From Nodosilinea foveolarum (lineage in GTDB: Bacteria; Cyanobacteriota; Cyanobacteriia; Phormidesmidales; Phormidesmidaceae), in assembly GCA_003242035.1 (NCBI GenBank), contig QBMC01000003.1, forward strand, positions 1 to 64,000: a stretch of 64,000 bases of DNA. Reading direction: 5' to 3'. The notes below the pieces were generated by a model. The model ran no database searches. It worked only from the letters and a program-made list of their open reading frames with translations, and was not told the origin of the DNA. Position numbers and translations under genes: made by a program. Position 1 is the first letter of the stretch; each line of letters begins with the position of its first letter. Positions 40,607 to 50,860 of the stretch are shown here, piece by piece.

Positions 40607-42958
40607 CTATTTCAACACACTCCCCATATAATCGCCCCAAAGCTGCGCCGCCTGCCCGCTCCCCGCATCCGTTGGCTCATTCTCGTCGTTACCCAGCCAA
40701 ATGCCCGTTACCACCGAATAAGGCGACGGCACAAAGCCAATAAACCACGAATCCACATTATCGTTGGTGGTGCCCGTTTTGCCCCCTTCGCCTAACCCAA
40801 TTGCCGCCGCCCGTCCGGTGCCGCCCTGCACCACGCCTTGCAGCATACTCTCCACCGTATCTGCCACTCCGGGGTCTAATACTGGCTGGTTCGCATCGGC
40901 ACTCTGCGAAAAATCGTAGATGACTCGGCAGGTTTGAATGTTGCTGAAGTCTCTACAGTCGCTGCTGTCTAACACTTTTTGAATGCCGTGGGGCCGATTC
41001 CAAACGCCACCGTTGGCGATCGCCCCAAAAGCCCCAGTGATCTCTATCGGCGTCACCTCACTTTGGCCTAATATCAGCCCCGGCTCTGCTGCCAGCTTGC
41101 TCTTAACGCCCAGCCGATGAGCCATCTCCATCACGTTTTCTAACCCCGCCGCCTGAGCTACCCGCAGCGCAATCGGGTTCTCCGACCGGGCCAGCCCCGC
41201 ATACATATCTAAAGACCCCCCGCCCGACGCGCAGCCTGGATAATACAGTCCGTCCCAGTTCAGCTCAGCGCAAGAAAATGTCTCCCCCGGTGAAATTCCC
41301 TGCTCAATTGCTGAGGTGTAGGCGAAGACCTTGAACGTAGAACCGGGCTGTCTGAGCGCTTGAGTCGCCCGGTTAAACTGACTCTCGGCGTAGTCCGCAC
41401 CGCCGACGAGCGCTTCAATTTCGCCGTTGCTGGAGTTTAAAGTAACGAGCGCACCCTGGGAAAAGCCGAGCTGCGCGCCATTCGATTCGATGGCCGCTTT
41501 GAGCGATCGTTCTGCCGCTAGCTGAGTTTTCAAATTCAAACTCGTCTCTACTACAAAGTTGCCTTCGCGAGCTAGGTTGCTGCCTAGCACCTCATCTAGT
41601 TCGTCAAAAATATAGCTATAGAAATAGGGCGCTTGAACGCTTTGTAGCTGTTCGCGGGCGTTGGGGCTAATTTCAATGCGCGATCGCCTCGCCCGTCGTC
41701 CGTCTTCAGCGCTAATCATATTCAGCGAGACCATGCGTTGGATGACGCGATCGCGATATTCCACCGCCGCCTGATAGTCCTGCACCGGATTAAACGCGTT
41801 CGGCGCAGGCAAAATGCCTACTAGCGTCGCGGCCTCGGCAATGGTCAGCGCATCGCCCGACTTGCCAAAATAAAACTGTGCTGCATCCTCAAAGCCGTAT
41901 AGGTTGTTGCCTAAATACACCCGATTCATATACAGCAGCATCAACTGATCTTTGCTGTAAAAAGTCTCTAGCTTGAGCGCGACCACGGCTTCTTTAATCT
42001 TTCGAGTGGCGCTATCATCCGTTCCCACAAAATCCCGATAGGTATTGCGAGCGAGCTGCTGCGTCAGCGTACTGGCCCCTTCTTTAATTTCGCCCTCGGC
42101 CACGTTCGTCACCAAGGCTCGGGCCACGCCCAGCGGGTCAACGCCCACATGCCAATAAAAGCGCGTATCCTCAGAAGCCACAATCGCCTTGGGCAAAAAC
42201 GCCGAATATTCTCTTAGCCGCTGCTTTTCTCGGTGCGAAATGTTCGGCAGCTTGTTCAATGGCTCTCGTCCCTTTTCGCCATCTGCGGTAATCAGCACCG
42301 GCCCCTGCACCGACTCTGGCAGGGGATTGATCGAAATCTTCGGCCACTGCAATCCCACAATCCAAAACACCAGCAACCCGGTGAATCCGGTTGCGCCATA
42401 CAGCCCATAGCGCAGCACGTTCAAATACATCGGCGGCGGATCGATGTAGCGCACGGTCACCGCATCGGCCAATTCTCTTGGCCCTAGCGTGAGCATATCG
42501 CCGTGTCGCAGCGGCAAAGAAGAGATGCGTTTTTTATTTCGATAGATGCCGTTGGTCGATCCCTTATCTCGAATGACAAACGGGTTGCCCGGTCGCGAGC
42601 GATCGCGCGTGAGGGCCAAATGGGTTTGGCTAACGATGGGCGATCGCACCACAATATCGCAGGCTTTAGACGAGCGCCCTAGCAAATAATGCTCGCCCAC
42701 CAGTGGGTACTCACTCTGCTTCCCGTCCGACTCGATATAGAGTTTCGGCACCCGCGCATTCGGCTTCAGCGGAATCTTCGAAAAGTCTACATTCGCCTGC
42801 ACCGTCTGAAACGCCTGGGTAATCGATCCCAGCACCGTTCTCGGCACAGACTGCTCCGACTTTTGAGGCTTTCTACCCGGATCGGGACGACCCGCATTAG
42901 GTTCGTTAGAACGATTGGGGCCAGGACGATCAGGGGGCTTAGGCGGTGGAGAAGTCAT
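40607..42958 (-). CDS. Bifunctional class A penicillin-binding protein with N-terminal FHA domain
   Basis: FHA (YLLGRSSKACDIVVRSPIVSQTHLAL...KGSTNGIYRNKKRI); transglycosylase EDTRFYWHVGVDPLG...EGASTLTQQLARN; transpeptidase GSTFKVF, GGKTGTTND. Confidence 0.94.
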   Translation of the reverse strand: MTSPPPKPPDRPGPNRSNEPNAGRPDPGRKPQKSEQSVPRTVLGSITQAFQTVQANVDFSKIPLKPNARVPKLYIESDGKQSEYPLVGEHYLLGRSSKACDIVVRSPIVSQTHLALTRDRSRPGNPFVIRDKGSTNGIYRNKKRISSLPLRHGDMLTLGPRELADAVTVRYIDPPPMYLNVLRYGLYGATGFTGLLVFWIVGLQWPKISINPLPESVQGPVLITADGEKGREPLNKLPNISHREKQRLREYSAFLPKAIVASEDTRFYWHVGVDPLGVARALVTNVAEGEIKEGASTLTQQLARNTYRDFVGTDDSATRKIKEAVVALKLETFYSKDQLMLLYMNRVYLGNNLYGFEDAAQFYFGKSGDALTIAEAATLVGILPAPNAFNPVQDYQAAVEYRDRVIQRMVSLNMISAEDGRRARRSRIEISPNAREQLQSVQAPYFYSYIFDELDEVLGSNLAREGNFVVETSLNLKTQLAAERSLKAAIESNGAQLGFSQGALVTLNSSNGEIEALVGGADYAESQFNRATQALRQPGSTFKVFAYTSAIEQGISPGETFSCAELNWDGLYYPGCASGGGSLDMYAGLARSENPIALRVAQAAGLENVMEMAHRLGVKSKLAAEPGLILGQSEVTPIEITGAFGAIANGGVWNRPHGIQKVLDSSDCRDFSNIQTCRVIYDFSQSADANQPVLDPGVADTVESMLQGVVQGGTGRAAAIGLGEGGKTGTTNDNVDSWFIGFVPSPYSVVTGIWLGNDENEPTDAGSGQAAQLWGDYMGSVLK

Positions 42959-43114
42959 AGCGTAAAAGAGAATGACAGTTCAGCCAAGAACAGACAAATA
43001 TCAAAACCTAACTAGATAGATATTAGGCGATCTGCCCGCAGAAAGGATGACCAAGGGCAATTGCCACGACATAACCACCAACAACCTGCCACCCCCAAGT
43101 TTCGGAAATCCCCA

Positions 43115-43149
43115 TTCATCATTCATCATTCATCATTCATCACTCGTCA
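43115..43149. repeat. Heptamer tandem repeat (TTCATCA)x4 + CTCGTCA at the lspA 3' end
   Basis: Five consecutive heptamers, the last overlapping the lspA stop codon. Confidence 0.9.
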
Positions 43150-43641
43150 CTTCCCCCTCGACCGCCCCCCACCGTCTCCCTGTCCAAGCGCCTCTAAAAT
43201 GGCCACCAAAATAAAACAGCCAATGCCCACGTTAATCCAGATATCTGCCAGGTTAAATATCGGAAACCGGGTGGCCGGAAACACCTGCAAAAAGTCCACC
43301 ACCTCACCCGCTAGCAGCCGATCTATGCCATTGCCAAACGCGCCAGCCAAAATGAAGCCGTAGCCCGCCTGCTCCCAGCGCAGCGAAATCCGCGCCACCC
43401 AGCCATAAATCGCCAGCGCCGCGCTCACGGCCATCGACAGCCAGCGCAACCATTCGCCATTCTCGCTAAAGAGGCTCCAGGCAGCTCCCGGATTGGTCAC
43501 GTAGGTAAAGTTCAGCACTCCTGGGATGACGGTGATGCCCTCCCCCAGTCCAAACGTCTGCACCGTCCACCATTTCGTTAGCTGATCGAGCACTACGCCC
43601 ACAATGGCTATCAGCCAAAACAGACCGTTTTTAGGTTTCAT
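43147..43641 (-). CDS. lspA: Lipoprotein signal peptidase
   Basis: VLDQLTKWW; VTNPGAAWSLF; GAFGNGIDRLLAGEVVDFL; FNLADIWINVG. Confidence 0.95.
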   Translation of the reverse strand: MKPKNGLFWLIAIVGVVLDQLTKWWTVQTFGLGEGITVIPGVLNFTYVTNPGAAWSLFSENGEWLRWLSMAVSAALAIYGWVARISLRWEQAGYGFILAGAFGNGIDRLLAGEVVDFLQVFPATRFPIFNLADIWINVGIGCFILVAILEALGQGDGGGRSRGK

Positions 43642-43681
43642 ATTTTAATCATTCATACTGATATTGCACGCTGGAGCGCGC

Positions 43682-44287
43682 TTAATAAAATAGCGCTCGC
43701 CGCATACCATACGCTATTAGGGCGATCGCACAAGCCACCATCACCTGCCCCGGAATCTCTAGCACCGAATAGGTCATGATCGCCTCACCCAAAGACCCTT
43801 CTAGCCGCACCCATCGCACTAAAGATCCCAACAGCAAATAGCTCAACCCGCACAGATGCACGGCAGCTAGCCCCGCCAAACTGCCAAAAGCCAATCGCTC
43901 CAGAGTTGCCTTAGATCGAAACGCCAGCCAGCCACAAAGCCACCCGCCCGGAATAAACCCTAGTAGATAGCCAAACCACGGCTCCCTTAAAGACGCTATC
44001 CCGGCTCCCTGGGTAAATACCTCGTAGCCAAACCGGTCAAACAGCAAAATTCCCAGCGCTACATAGGCAATCTGCGAGAGCGCCGCCGCTGTCTTTCCCC
44101 CCATACAGCCGGTAAACAAAGCGGCCCCGACCTGAAAGCTCACCTGTAAAGAAGAAATCCACGCGCCCTGTTCTCCTCTTAATAAATCTCTCAGCGGTAC
44201 GCCCAGACTAAACGCCTCTAGCCAGGTACTGCCAATGGTTAAAATCAGACCAATCAGTGCCCAAAGCAGCACAAACAGAGCGCTCAC
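43682..44287 (-). CDS. bioY: Biotin transporter BioY-like protein
   Basis: Polytopic; REPWFGYLLGFIPGGWLCGWLAF, BioY-like central motif. Confidence 0.8.
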   Translation of the reverse strand: MSALFVLLWALIGLILTIGSTWLEAFSLGVPLRDLLRGEQGAWISSLQVSFQVGAALFTGCMGGKTAAALSQIAYVALGILLFDRFGYEVFTQGAGIASLREPWFGYLLGFIPGGWLCGWLAFRSKATLERLAFGSLAGLAAVHLCGLSYLLLGSLVRWVRLEGSLGEAIMTYSVLEIPGQVMVACAIALIAYGMRRALFY

Positions 44288-44475
44288 GTAATCTTTTTAC
44301 CTTTGTTTAAATCCAACTTAAATCAACTTATTGCTTTCAGCATTCTATCGCCTTAGCTTGATTTCTTAAGGAACATAACTTTTGCCCCACTAGGCCAAAG
44401 CGAATCTCAATCCAAGCTTTACACTAAACTCAACAACACTACATATTTGAGAAATAACGCCTTCTCTCCCGTCCT

Positions 44476-45462
44476 ATGTTTCCTAATCATCGCCCCCGTA
44501 GACTGCGATCGCACCCAAACCTCCGCCGCATGGTGCAAGAAAACCTTGTCACCGTCAACGACTTGGTCTATCCGCTCTTTGCCGCCCCCGGTGAGTCCTT
44601 CTCTCAAGAAGTCAAGTCCATGCCCGGTGTCTATCAGCTTTCTGTGGACAAAATTGTCGAAGAAGCTAAAGAAGTGCACGGACTAGGCATTCCGGCGATC
44701 ATCCTCTTTGGTATTCCGATCGAAAAAGATGCTGAAGCGACTGGCGCATGGCACGACCACGGCATCGTTCAAAGAGCCTCTGAAGCAATCAAAAAAGCCG
44801 TCCCCGACCTGATTGTCATTGTTGATACCTGCCTGTGCGAGTACACCGACCACGGTCACTGCGGCTATCTAGAAGTGGGCGATCTTTCTGGTCGGGTGCT
44901 GAATGATCCCACGCTAGAACTGCTGAAAAAAACGGCGGTTTCCCAGGCCAATGCAGGTGCAGACATCATTGCGCCTTCGGGCATGATGGATGGCTTTGTC
45001 CAGGCTATTCGTGCTGGACTCGATGCCGGTGGCTTTGAAGATTTACCAATCCTTTCTTATGCCGCTAAGTATTCTTCTGCTTACTATGGCCCCTTCCGCG
45101 ATGCGGCTGAGTCGGCTCCTCAATTTGGCGATCGCCGCACCTATCAAATGGACCCGGCCAACGGCACCGAAGCCATTAAAGAAATTGAGCTGGACATTGC
45201 CGAAGGCGCAGACATGCTGATGGTCAAACCTGCCCTCGCCTACATGGACATCATCTGGCGAGTGAAGCAAGCGACTAATCTGCCGGTGGCTGCCTACAAC
45301 GTCTCTGGCGAATACGCTATGGTCAAAGCTGCCGCGCTCAACGGTTGGATCGACGAAGAGCGCGTCGTTATGGAAACCATGATGGGCTTTAAGCGCGCGG
45401 GGGCCGATCTGATTTTGACCTATCACGCGAAAGATGTGGCTCGCTGGTTGGGTGCCAGTTAG
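44476..45462 (+). CDS. hemB: Porphobilinogen synthase
   Basis: [67 protein letters not shown]. Confidence 0.97.
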   Translation: MFPNHRPRRLRSHPNLRRMVQENLVTVNDLVYPLFAAPGESFSQEVKSMPGVYQLSVDKIVEEAKEVHGLGIPAIILFGIPIEKDAEATGAWHDHGIVQRASEAIKKAVPDLIVIVDTCLCEYTDHGHCGYLEVGDLSGRVLNDPTLELLKKTAVSQANAGADIIAPSGMMDGFVQAIRAGLDAGGFEDLPILSYAAKYSSAYYGPFRDAAESAPQFGDRRTYQMDPANGTEAIKEIELDIAEGADMLMVKPALAYMDIIWRVKQATNLPVAAYNVSGEYAMVKAAALNGWIDEERVVMETMMGFKRAGADLILTYHAKDVARWLGAS

Positions 45463-45476
45463 ACTAGCCAGCTAAG

Positions 45477-45655
45477 CTAGAACGCGCCTGAATCCTTCGA
45501 CAGCACCATCCTCACCGTCCGCATTAAAATCACCCAATTGTACCGTCGGCTCCAGCGCTGTTGATAGTACAAATCCAGCGCTACGACGGTCTCAAAATCC
45601 TCAATTCTCGACCGCCCGCTCACCTGCCACTGCCCGGTCAGGCCGGGTCTTACTG
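45477..45655 (-). pseudogene. 3' remnant of a bacterial sugar transferase (undecaprenyl-phosphate hexose-1-P transferase type)
   Basis: Own minus-strand translation: VRPGLTGQWQVSGRSRIEDFETVVALDLYYQQRWSRRYNWVILMRTVRMVLSKDSGAF*; stop codon just upstream (TGA ~45662). Absent from the ORF track. Confidence 0.8.
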
Positions 45656-45725
45656 AGAAACTTCATAAAGGCAGGAACCTATCCCAAAATCGAGGCTTCT
45701 GTGATGGGTTAAAGTAGGCATTATT

Positions 45726-46958
45726 TTGTTGCCCTTGGGTACTAGAGCTGCCGCGACTATGAACGACTCTTTCCCTCGTCCTATCCATCTAGAGCAACCA
45801 GTCCCTATGGCCTCAGATAGCTCAGCTCCAGAGAATATTCAGCGCTTGGCCGCGTCCTGGCAGCAGCAGTTAGCGAACGATCTGCCTCAGCAGTCCGCAG
45901 AAACTCACGCAGCGATCGCCCAGTGGCTAGTCGGCCCTCTTGAGCGCTTCGAAACTATGAGCCAGGATGATATCAAGCTGGCCAAAAAAGCGATGGACTA
46001 TCGCTACCGCATTTTCATCACGCGCTATTGGGGTCTCTCTCCCGAACGAGCTTACAAAAGTATGCTGCAAAAGCTGGGGGGGCTTTTCCTTATTCGTAGT
46101 AAAATTCGCACCTGGATTGCCCTTAGTCGCGATCGCAAACGCGCCGTTAAAGATGTGCTCCAGGAAGTGATTCAAGAAATGCTGCAAAGCGATCGCTATA
46201 TGCAGGAGCAAACCCTGTGGATTAAGCAGTGCACCAACAGAGCCAGCCTGCGCAATCTGTTGACGCTGGCCACGATTGAAGAATATTGTCTGCGGCCCAT
46301 TTGCAATCAGCCGCTGTTGGTCTATCGGTTTGTGAATTATTTGCGGCGATCGCAGCGCGGCGGCATGACTCAAGTCCCCAACGCCGAAATCATTCAGCTC
46401 ATCTCCGAAGAAATCGGCAAAGACGCCACCGAAGGCAGCCTTAGCCTCCTAGACTTTGAAGCTCTAGACCGCTACGAAGTCGAACAAGACCAGCAGCAGC
46501 AGCAAATCAACCGCCAGCAGGTGAAGCAACAGTTCGCCGACTACCTGCAAGAAAACCTGGGCAACACCGCTGTTCAATGGCTAGAGCTACATCTTCAGGG
46601 CTACGCTCAAGACAGCATCTCTCGCCAGCTTGGTCTCAACGTCCGCGAAGCCTACCGCCTGCGCGAAAAAGTCAGCTATCATGCCATCCGCATCTTCACC
46701 CTAAAAGAACAGCCCGATCTGGTCTTTAGCTGGCTAAAAACCTCACTCAAGCAGCACAATTTGGGCCTCACCCCCGCTGAATGGGACACCTACTGGAAAA
46801 CGCTCACGCCCGAGCAACAAGCCCTCCTCAACGACTTCAAAGCCGATAAAACCGTAGAAGAAATCGCTAATGCCAGCGATCGCACCCAACGCCAAGTCAC
46901 CGGCCAGTGGGCCGACCTCTACCTACTGGCTCAAGAAACCCGCGTAACTAAGATTTAG
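45726..46958 (+). CDS. HetZ-related protein
   Basis: LGGLFLIRSKIRTWIALSRDRKRAVKDVLQEVIQEMLQSDRYMQ; LRPICNQPLLVYRFVNYLRRSQRGGMTQVP. Confidence 0.8.
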   Translation: MLPLGTRAAATMNDSFPRPIHLEQPVPMASDSSAPENIQRLAASWQQQLANDLPQQSAETHAAIAQWLVGPLERFETMSQDDIKLAKKAMDYRYRIFITRYWGLSPERAYKSMLQKLGGLFLIRSKIRTWIALSRDRKRAVKDVLQEVIQEMLQSDRYMQEQTLWIKQCTNRASLRNLLTLATIEEYCLRPICNQPLLVYRFVNYLRRSQRGGMTQVPNAEIIQLISEEIGKDATEGSLSLLDFEALDRYEVEQDQQQQQINRQQVKQQFADYLQENLGNTAVQWLELHLQGYAQDSISRQLGLNVREAYRLREKVSYHAIRIFTLKEQPDLVFSWLKTSLKQHNLGLTPAEWDTYWKTLTPEQQALLNDFKADKTVEEIANASDRTQRQVTGQWADLYLLAQETRVTKI

Positions 46959-46994
46959 ATGCCAGTCTAGGAAAAATATTCAGAAAGCAGCCTC

Positions 46995-47645
46995 TTAACT
47001 CTTAGCCGCCTTCCCATCCCGCCAGCTTTCCACCGCTCGACCAAAATTCAATTTAAATTCCTTCAGCCCAATCAGCCCACCCGACTCCTCATCCCAAGAA
47101 GCCGACAGTACACCATAGGTCAATCCCAACACGCCTAAGCCAAAGCATCCCATCGTCACTAGCAGCACCGCTACCGGCGCAAACGCTACAATCTCGCGGC
47201 TCTGCAAATAGTAAGACAAAAAGAAAACCCCCACGCCCAGCGCAATCGGCATCCCCGAAAAAAAGGCCATCCGCCGCAGCATTCGCTGACTTACATCCTT
47301 TGGAATTTCACTGTCAGCGCTACCGCCTTTGGGCCGCTGCTTGTTTTGGGTAGTCTTTTCCGCTCGCCGCTGTCGCATTGCCCGAATTTCTTCCACCCGA
47401 GCCTGAGTCTGCGGAGAAACCGCAGACTTTTCTTTTGATGCTTTAGCAGACTTGCTTTTCTGTGACTTTTCTTCGGACGGCTGCGCTTCAGATGACTTGG
47501 AGTTGCGATCTTCTTGCTCTCGCTCAGACTTGTCCGAACGCTGCCGACTGCCCTTAGGTTCAAAAGGGAGTCCCGCCCGGTCGCCCGACGATTTCTTATT
47601 AGATCCGCGCTGATCAGAAGCCATGGTCAATCCAACTGTCGTCAA
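46995..47645 (-). CDS. PAM68 family protein (DUF3464)
   Basis: Charged N-terminus then IPKDVSQRMLRRMAFFSGMPIALGVGVFFLSYYL...FGLGVLGLTYGVLSASWDEE. Confidence 0.85.
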   Translation of the reverse strand: MTTVGLTMASDQRGSNKKSSGDRAGLPFEPKGSRQRSDKSEREQEDRNSKSSEAQPSEEKSQKSKSAKASKEKSAVSPQTQARVEEIRAMRQRRAEKTTQNKQRPKGGSADSEIPKDVSQRMLRRMAFFSGMPIALGVGVFFLSYYLQSREIVAFAPVAVLLVTMGCFGLGVLGLTYGVLSASWDEESGGLIGLKEFKLNFGRAVESWRDGKAAKS

Positions 47646-47694
47646 TCTAGATACTAGCTAGTCCAAATGTTAGTCTAGAGCCGCTAACACCTCA

Positions 47695-47964
47695 TTATCT
47701 GCGGATGCCTAGCTTTTGAATCAAAGCCTTGTAGCGCTCCGGATCTTGTCTGGTCAAATAAGCGAGTAGTCGCTTGCGCTGACCAATCATCTTCATGAGG
47801 CCGCGACGGGAAGAATAGTCCTTTTTATTCTTTTGTAGATGCTGACTCAGCGTATTAATTCGGTCGGTCAACATCGCGATCTGTACATCTACAGATCCGG
47901 TATCGGTTTCGTGTACCTGGTTGTCGGAGATGATCTCCTGTTTGCGTTCTTGTAGCAGAGCCAT
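47695..47964 (-). CDS. rpsO: 30S ribosomal protein S15
   Basis: [50 protein letters not shown]; start MALLQERKQ at 47964. Confidence 0.96.
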   Translation of the reverse strand: MALLQERKQEIISDNQVHETDTGSVDVQIAMLTDRINTLSQHLQKNKKDYSSRRGLMKMIGQRKRLLAYLTRQDPERYKALIQKLGIRR

Positions 47965-48313
47965 ACGCCTAAGTTCAGATTGAATGTATTCATAGAGGTC
48001 TCTAATCGTATCACAGGCAAGTCCTGGTTCTGCTCCATGGCTCAACTTTGGCTCGACGTTCCTATTAGCTCCGTTTTTAGGACAAAAAATCTTGAATTTT
48101 CTAAAAAATAGTTAGCGGTCATTCAATTTGCCGCCCTGATAAAAAAAAGACCTTTTCGGGCCATGATGCCGCGAAAAAAGCACAAGGTCACAGGGGTCAG
48201 ATTTAAGGCCTGAGGAAGAACTTGTGTGGCCTGTCTGTCTGTGCGGACGTTCTAACAGGTTTGCTTGATAGCTCGCTGCGATCGCAGGGAATTCAAAGGG
48301 TGAGAATCGCCCG

Positions 48314-49846
48314 GTGCGTATTCCCCAACTGACAGCTTTATCGCAGTTCCCCTTAATGCTTCGTCATCTCCCTATGATTCAGGTTACTCAGCCTCATAGC
48401 CTCTTGATCTCAGCGGCTCTCTCCAAATCAGCTAAGCGTAAATCGGCCTTTTATTCCCTTCGGGCTGCCTTGCGTGTCACCTATAGAGGACTGCTTAGTG
48501 GCGCAATTGGCCTTAGCTTGAACGCTGGAATGATGGCCCCGGCAATGGCCCAACCCTTTAAAGGTGCAGCGATCGCTCCTTCCACCGCTCAAGCGCCAGA
48601 GTCCATTCAAGACCATCCGATTGCGCAAGCGGCTCTAGATAAAACGAGCACTGTCGAATCCTCCGAACTAGGCGTAACGAATGCCCCTATCCAGCTAGCC
48701 GCTCGTACTAATAACTCAGCCGAAATCCGCTCCATTTGGCTAGATCGCGAAACTATTGTCAATGCCAAATCTCCGCAGGGACTCGCTAAGGTATTCGAAC
48801 GGTTCAAAGCCGCTGGCATTAACACCGTTTTTGTTGAAACGGTTAACGCGGGCTACCCGATCTATCCCAGTACCGTCGCTCCCGAGCAAAATCCGTTAAC
48901 TAAAGGGTGGGACCCGCTCGCTGCTGCTGTTGACCTGGGCAAAGCCTATAACATCGAAGTCCATGCTTGGGTGTGGATATTTGCCGCTGGCAATCAGGCT
49001 CATAATCCTTTGGTTGGTAAGCCTGCTAGCTATCCTGGCCCGATCCTCAGCGCTCATCCGGACTGGGCCGGAAAGGACAACAAAGGCAACCTGATTATCC
49101 CTGGCCAAACCAAACCCTTTTTAGACCCGGCTAATCCAGAAGTTCGTAGCTACTTGCACAGCCTGCTCTCCGAAATCGTCACTCGCTACGACGTAGACGG
49201 CATTCAGCTAGACTACATCCGCTACCCTTTTCAAGACCACAACAACAACCAGCTATTCGGCTACGGCACCGCTGCCCGCGCCCAGTTCAAAGATCTGACT
49301 GGCGTAGATCCTACGCAGCTCTCGCCCAACTCTCAAGACCAAAGAATCCGCTACCTTTGGAACCAGTGGACGGCCTTTCGCACTCAGCAGGTCACCACTT
49401 TTGTCGCGGAAACGGCTCAGCGTCTGCGTCGTCAAGATCCTACGCTCACCATTTCTGCTGCTGTTTTTGCTGACGATACTTACAAGCGTCAGCAAACGCT
49501 TCAGCAAGACTGGGAGGACTGGGCCGATCAGGGGCTGGTCGATTGGATTGTGCTGATGAGCTATGCCAGCAGCACGGATCGCTTTGCTGAACTGATTCGC
49601 CCCTGGCTTGTAGAGTCTAGCTATCGGCATACTCAGGTTATTCCGGGGATTCGTTTGCTCAATCTGCCGCCTGCTGTGGCCGCTGGTCAGCTTCAGATGC
49701 TGCGCGATATGTCTACTCATGGCTATGCGCTTTTTGCGGCTGATAATTTGAATGGCGAAGTGCAGACGATGCTTTCTCGGATGCAGGGGGAGCGGGAACT
49801 TGCCGGGGTAGAGACTGGGGAGGAGATCGCCAACCGCCGCCAGTAG
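48314..49846 (+). CDS. Family 10-like glycosylhydrolase (GHL10/DUF187)
   Basis: EIRSIWLDRE...INTVFVETVNAGYPIYPS...VDGIQLDYIRYPFQ...LVDWIVLMSYAS. Confidence 0.88.
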   Translation: MRIPQLTALSQFPLMLRHLPMIQVTQPHSLLISAALSKSAKRKSAFYSLRAALRVTYRGLLSGAIGLSLNAGMMAPAMAQPFKGAAIAPSTAQAPESIQDHPIAQAALDKTSTVESSELGVTNAPIQLAARTNNSAEIRSIWLDRETIVNAKSPQGLAKVFERFKAAGINTVFVETVNAGYPIYPSTVAPEQNPLTKGWDPLAAAVDLGKAYNIEVHAWVWIFAAGNQAHNPLVGKPASYPGPILSAHPDWAGKDNKGNLIIPGQTKPFLDPANPEVRSYLHSLLSEIVTRYDVDGIQLDYIRYPFQDHNNNQLFGYGTAARAQFKDLTGVDPTQLSPNSQDQRIRYLWNQWTAFRTQQVTTFVAETAQRLRRQDPTLTISAAVFADDTYKRQQTLQQDWEDWADQGLVDWIVLMSYASSTDRFAELIRPWLVESSYRHTQVIPGIRLLNLPPAVAAGQLQMLRDMSTHGYALFAADNLNGEVQTMLSRMQGERELAGVETGEEIANRRQ

Positions 49847-49893
49847 CTTCAAAGCCGATACAATAAGGCAAGCAAGCTCAGGAGCTTTACGCG

Positions 49894-50576
49894 ATGATAG
49901 CAACTCGCAAAATTGAAGTAACGACGCCTCCGTTAGAAAATGGAGATAGATTAACTCGCGAAGAATTTGAGATTCGCTACACAGCGATGCCTGAGCTGAA
50001 GAAAGCAGAACTTATTGAAGGGGTTGTTTACTTGGGATCTTGTGTTCGGGTCGTTCATCATAGTCAGCCTCATGGTGTTTTCTCAACGCTTGGTTGGGCG
50101 TCTATTTACTGCTTACGCCCGGTGTAATGATTTGCGATAACGCCACTGTTCGGCTAGACGACGAAAATGAACCTCAGCCGGATACTTTGCTACGCATCGA
50201 AACGGGAGGAAGTTCTTGGATTGCGCAGGATGATTATCTTGAGGGAGCGCCAGAGCTGGCAATTGAGGTTGCGGGCAGCAGTGCGTCTTACGATCTGCAC
50301 GATAAGAAGGAAGCTTACCGACGTAATGGGGTGCAGGAGTATATTGTTTGGAATTCGGGGGCAAGATCGCTCTCCTGGTTCAAATTATGCTCAGACCAAT
50401 ACGTATTGCTAGACTCTGACAGTTCAGGCATTATCTGTAGTGAAGTATTTCCGGGGCTATGGCTAGATGTAGAAGCGTTTGTAGCAGGCGACTTGCAGCG
50501 AGTGTATGAGACTTTGCAGATAGGTATTGCAAGCGAACCGCATCAAGCGTTTGTTAGCAAGCTCGCTCGTAGTTGA
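49894..50576 (+). pseudogene. Uma2 family endonuclease gene disrupted by a frameshift
   Basis: ORF 49894-50127 and ORF 50094-50576 join as one Uma2 protein (...[12 protein letters not shown]...HSQPHGV | [34 protein letters not shown]...) with a 1-nt shift at GGTGTTTTC. Confidence 0.85.
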
Positions 50577-50671
50577 ACTTACCTTTGGAAAGGTTGAATG
50601 AACGTTGTCCTGACGCCTGAATTAGAACAATCCGTACAGGCGCAAATCGCAAGCGATCGCGATCGCTTTAA

Positions 50672-50759
50672 TTAACGTCAGTTCGGGTTTAGCCTAACGC
50701 CAAAGACCTCAGCCAGCAGTCACCCCTCTCGGGCTAATCTTGTAGGGACGGGGTGGGTC
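50672..50759. repeat. Diverged direct repeat, copy 1
   Basis: TTAACGTCAGTTCGGGTTtAGC...CCAGCAGTCACCCCTCT...GGGGTGGGT, shared with 51362-51440. Confidence 0.8.
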
Positions 50760-50860
50760 TGCACCTTATGCACCTACCGATCTACGCTCCGTATTTGTCA
50801 CGATTCCTGGTAAAACAATTGACACCTCAAAAAGAAAGCTGATACGCTAATGCTTAAGGT

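Noticed and set aside
40579-43149. Heptamer arrays considered as CRISPR
   Set aside because: The units are contiguous 7-mers with no spacers.
47965-48045. Upstream-extended rpsO start (MSHGAEPGL...)
   Set aside because: S15 proteins begin at MALLQERKQ; the extension is probably 5' UTR.
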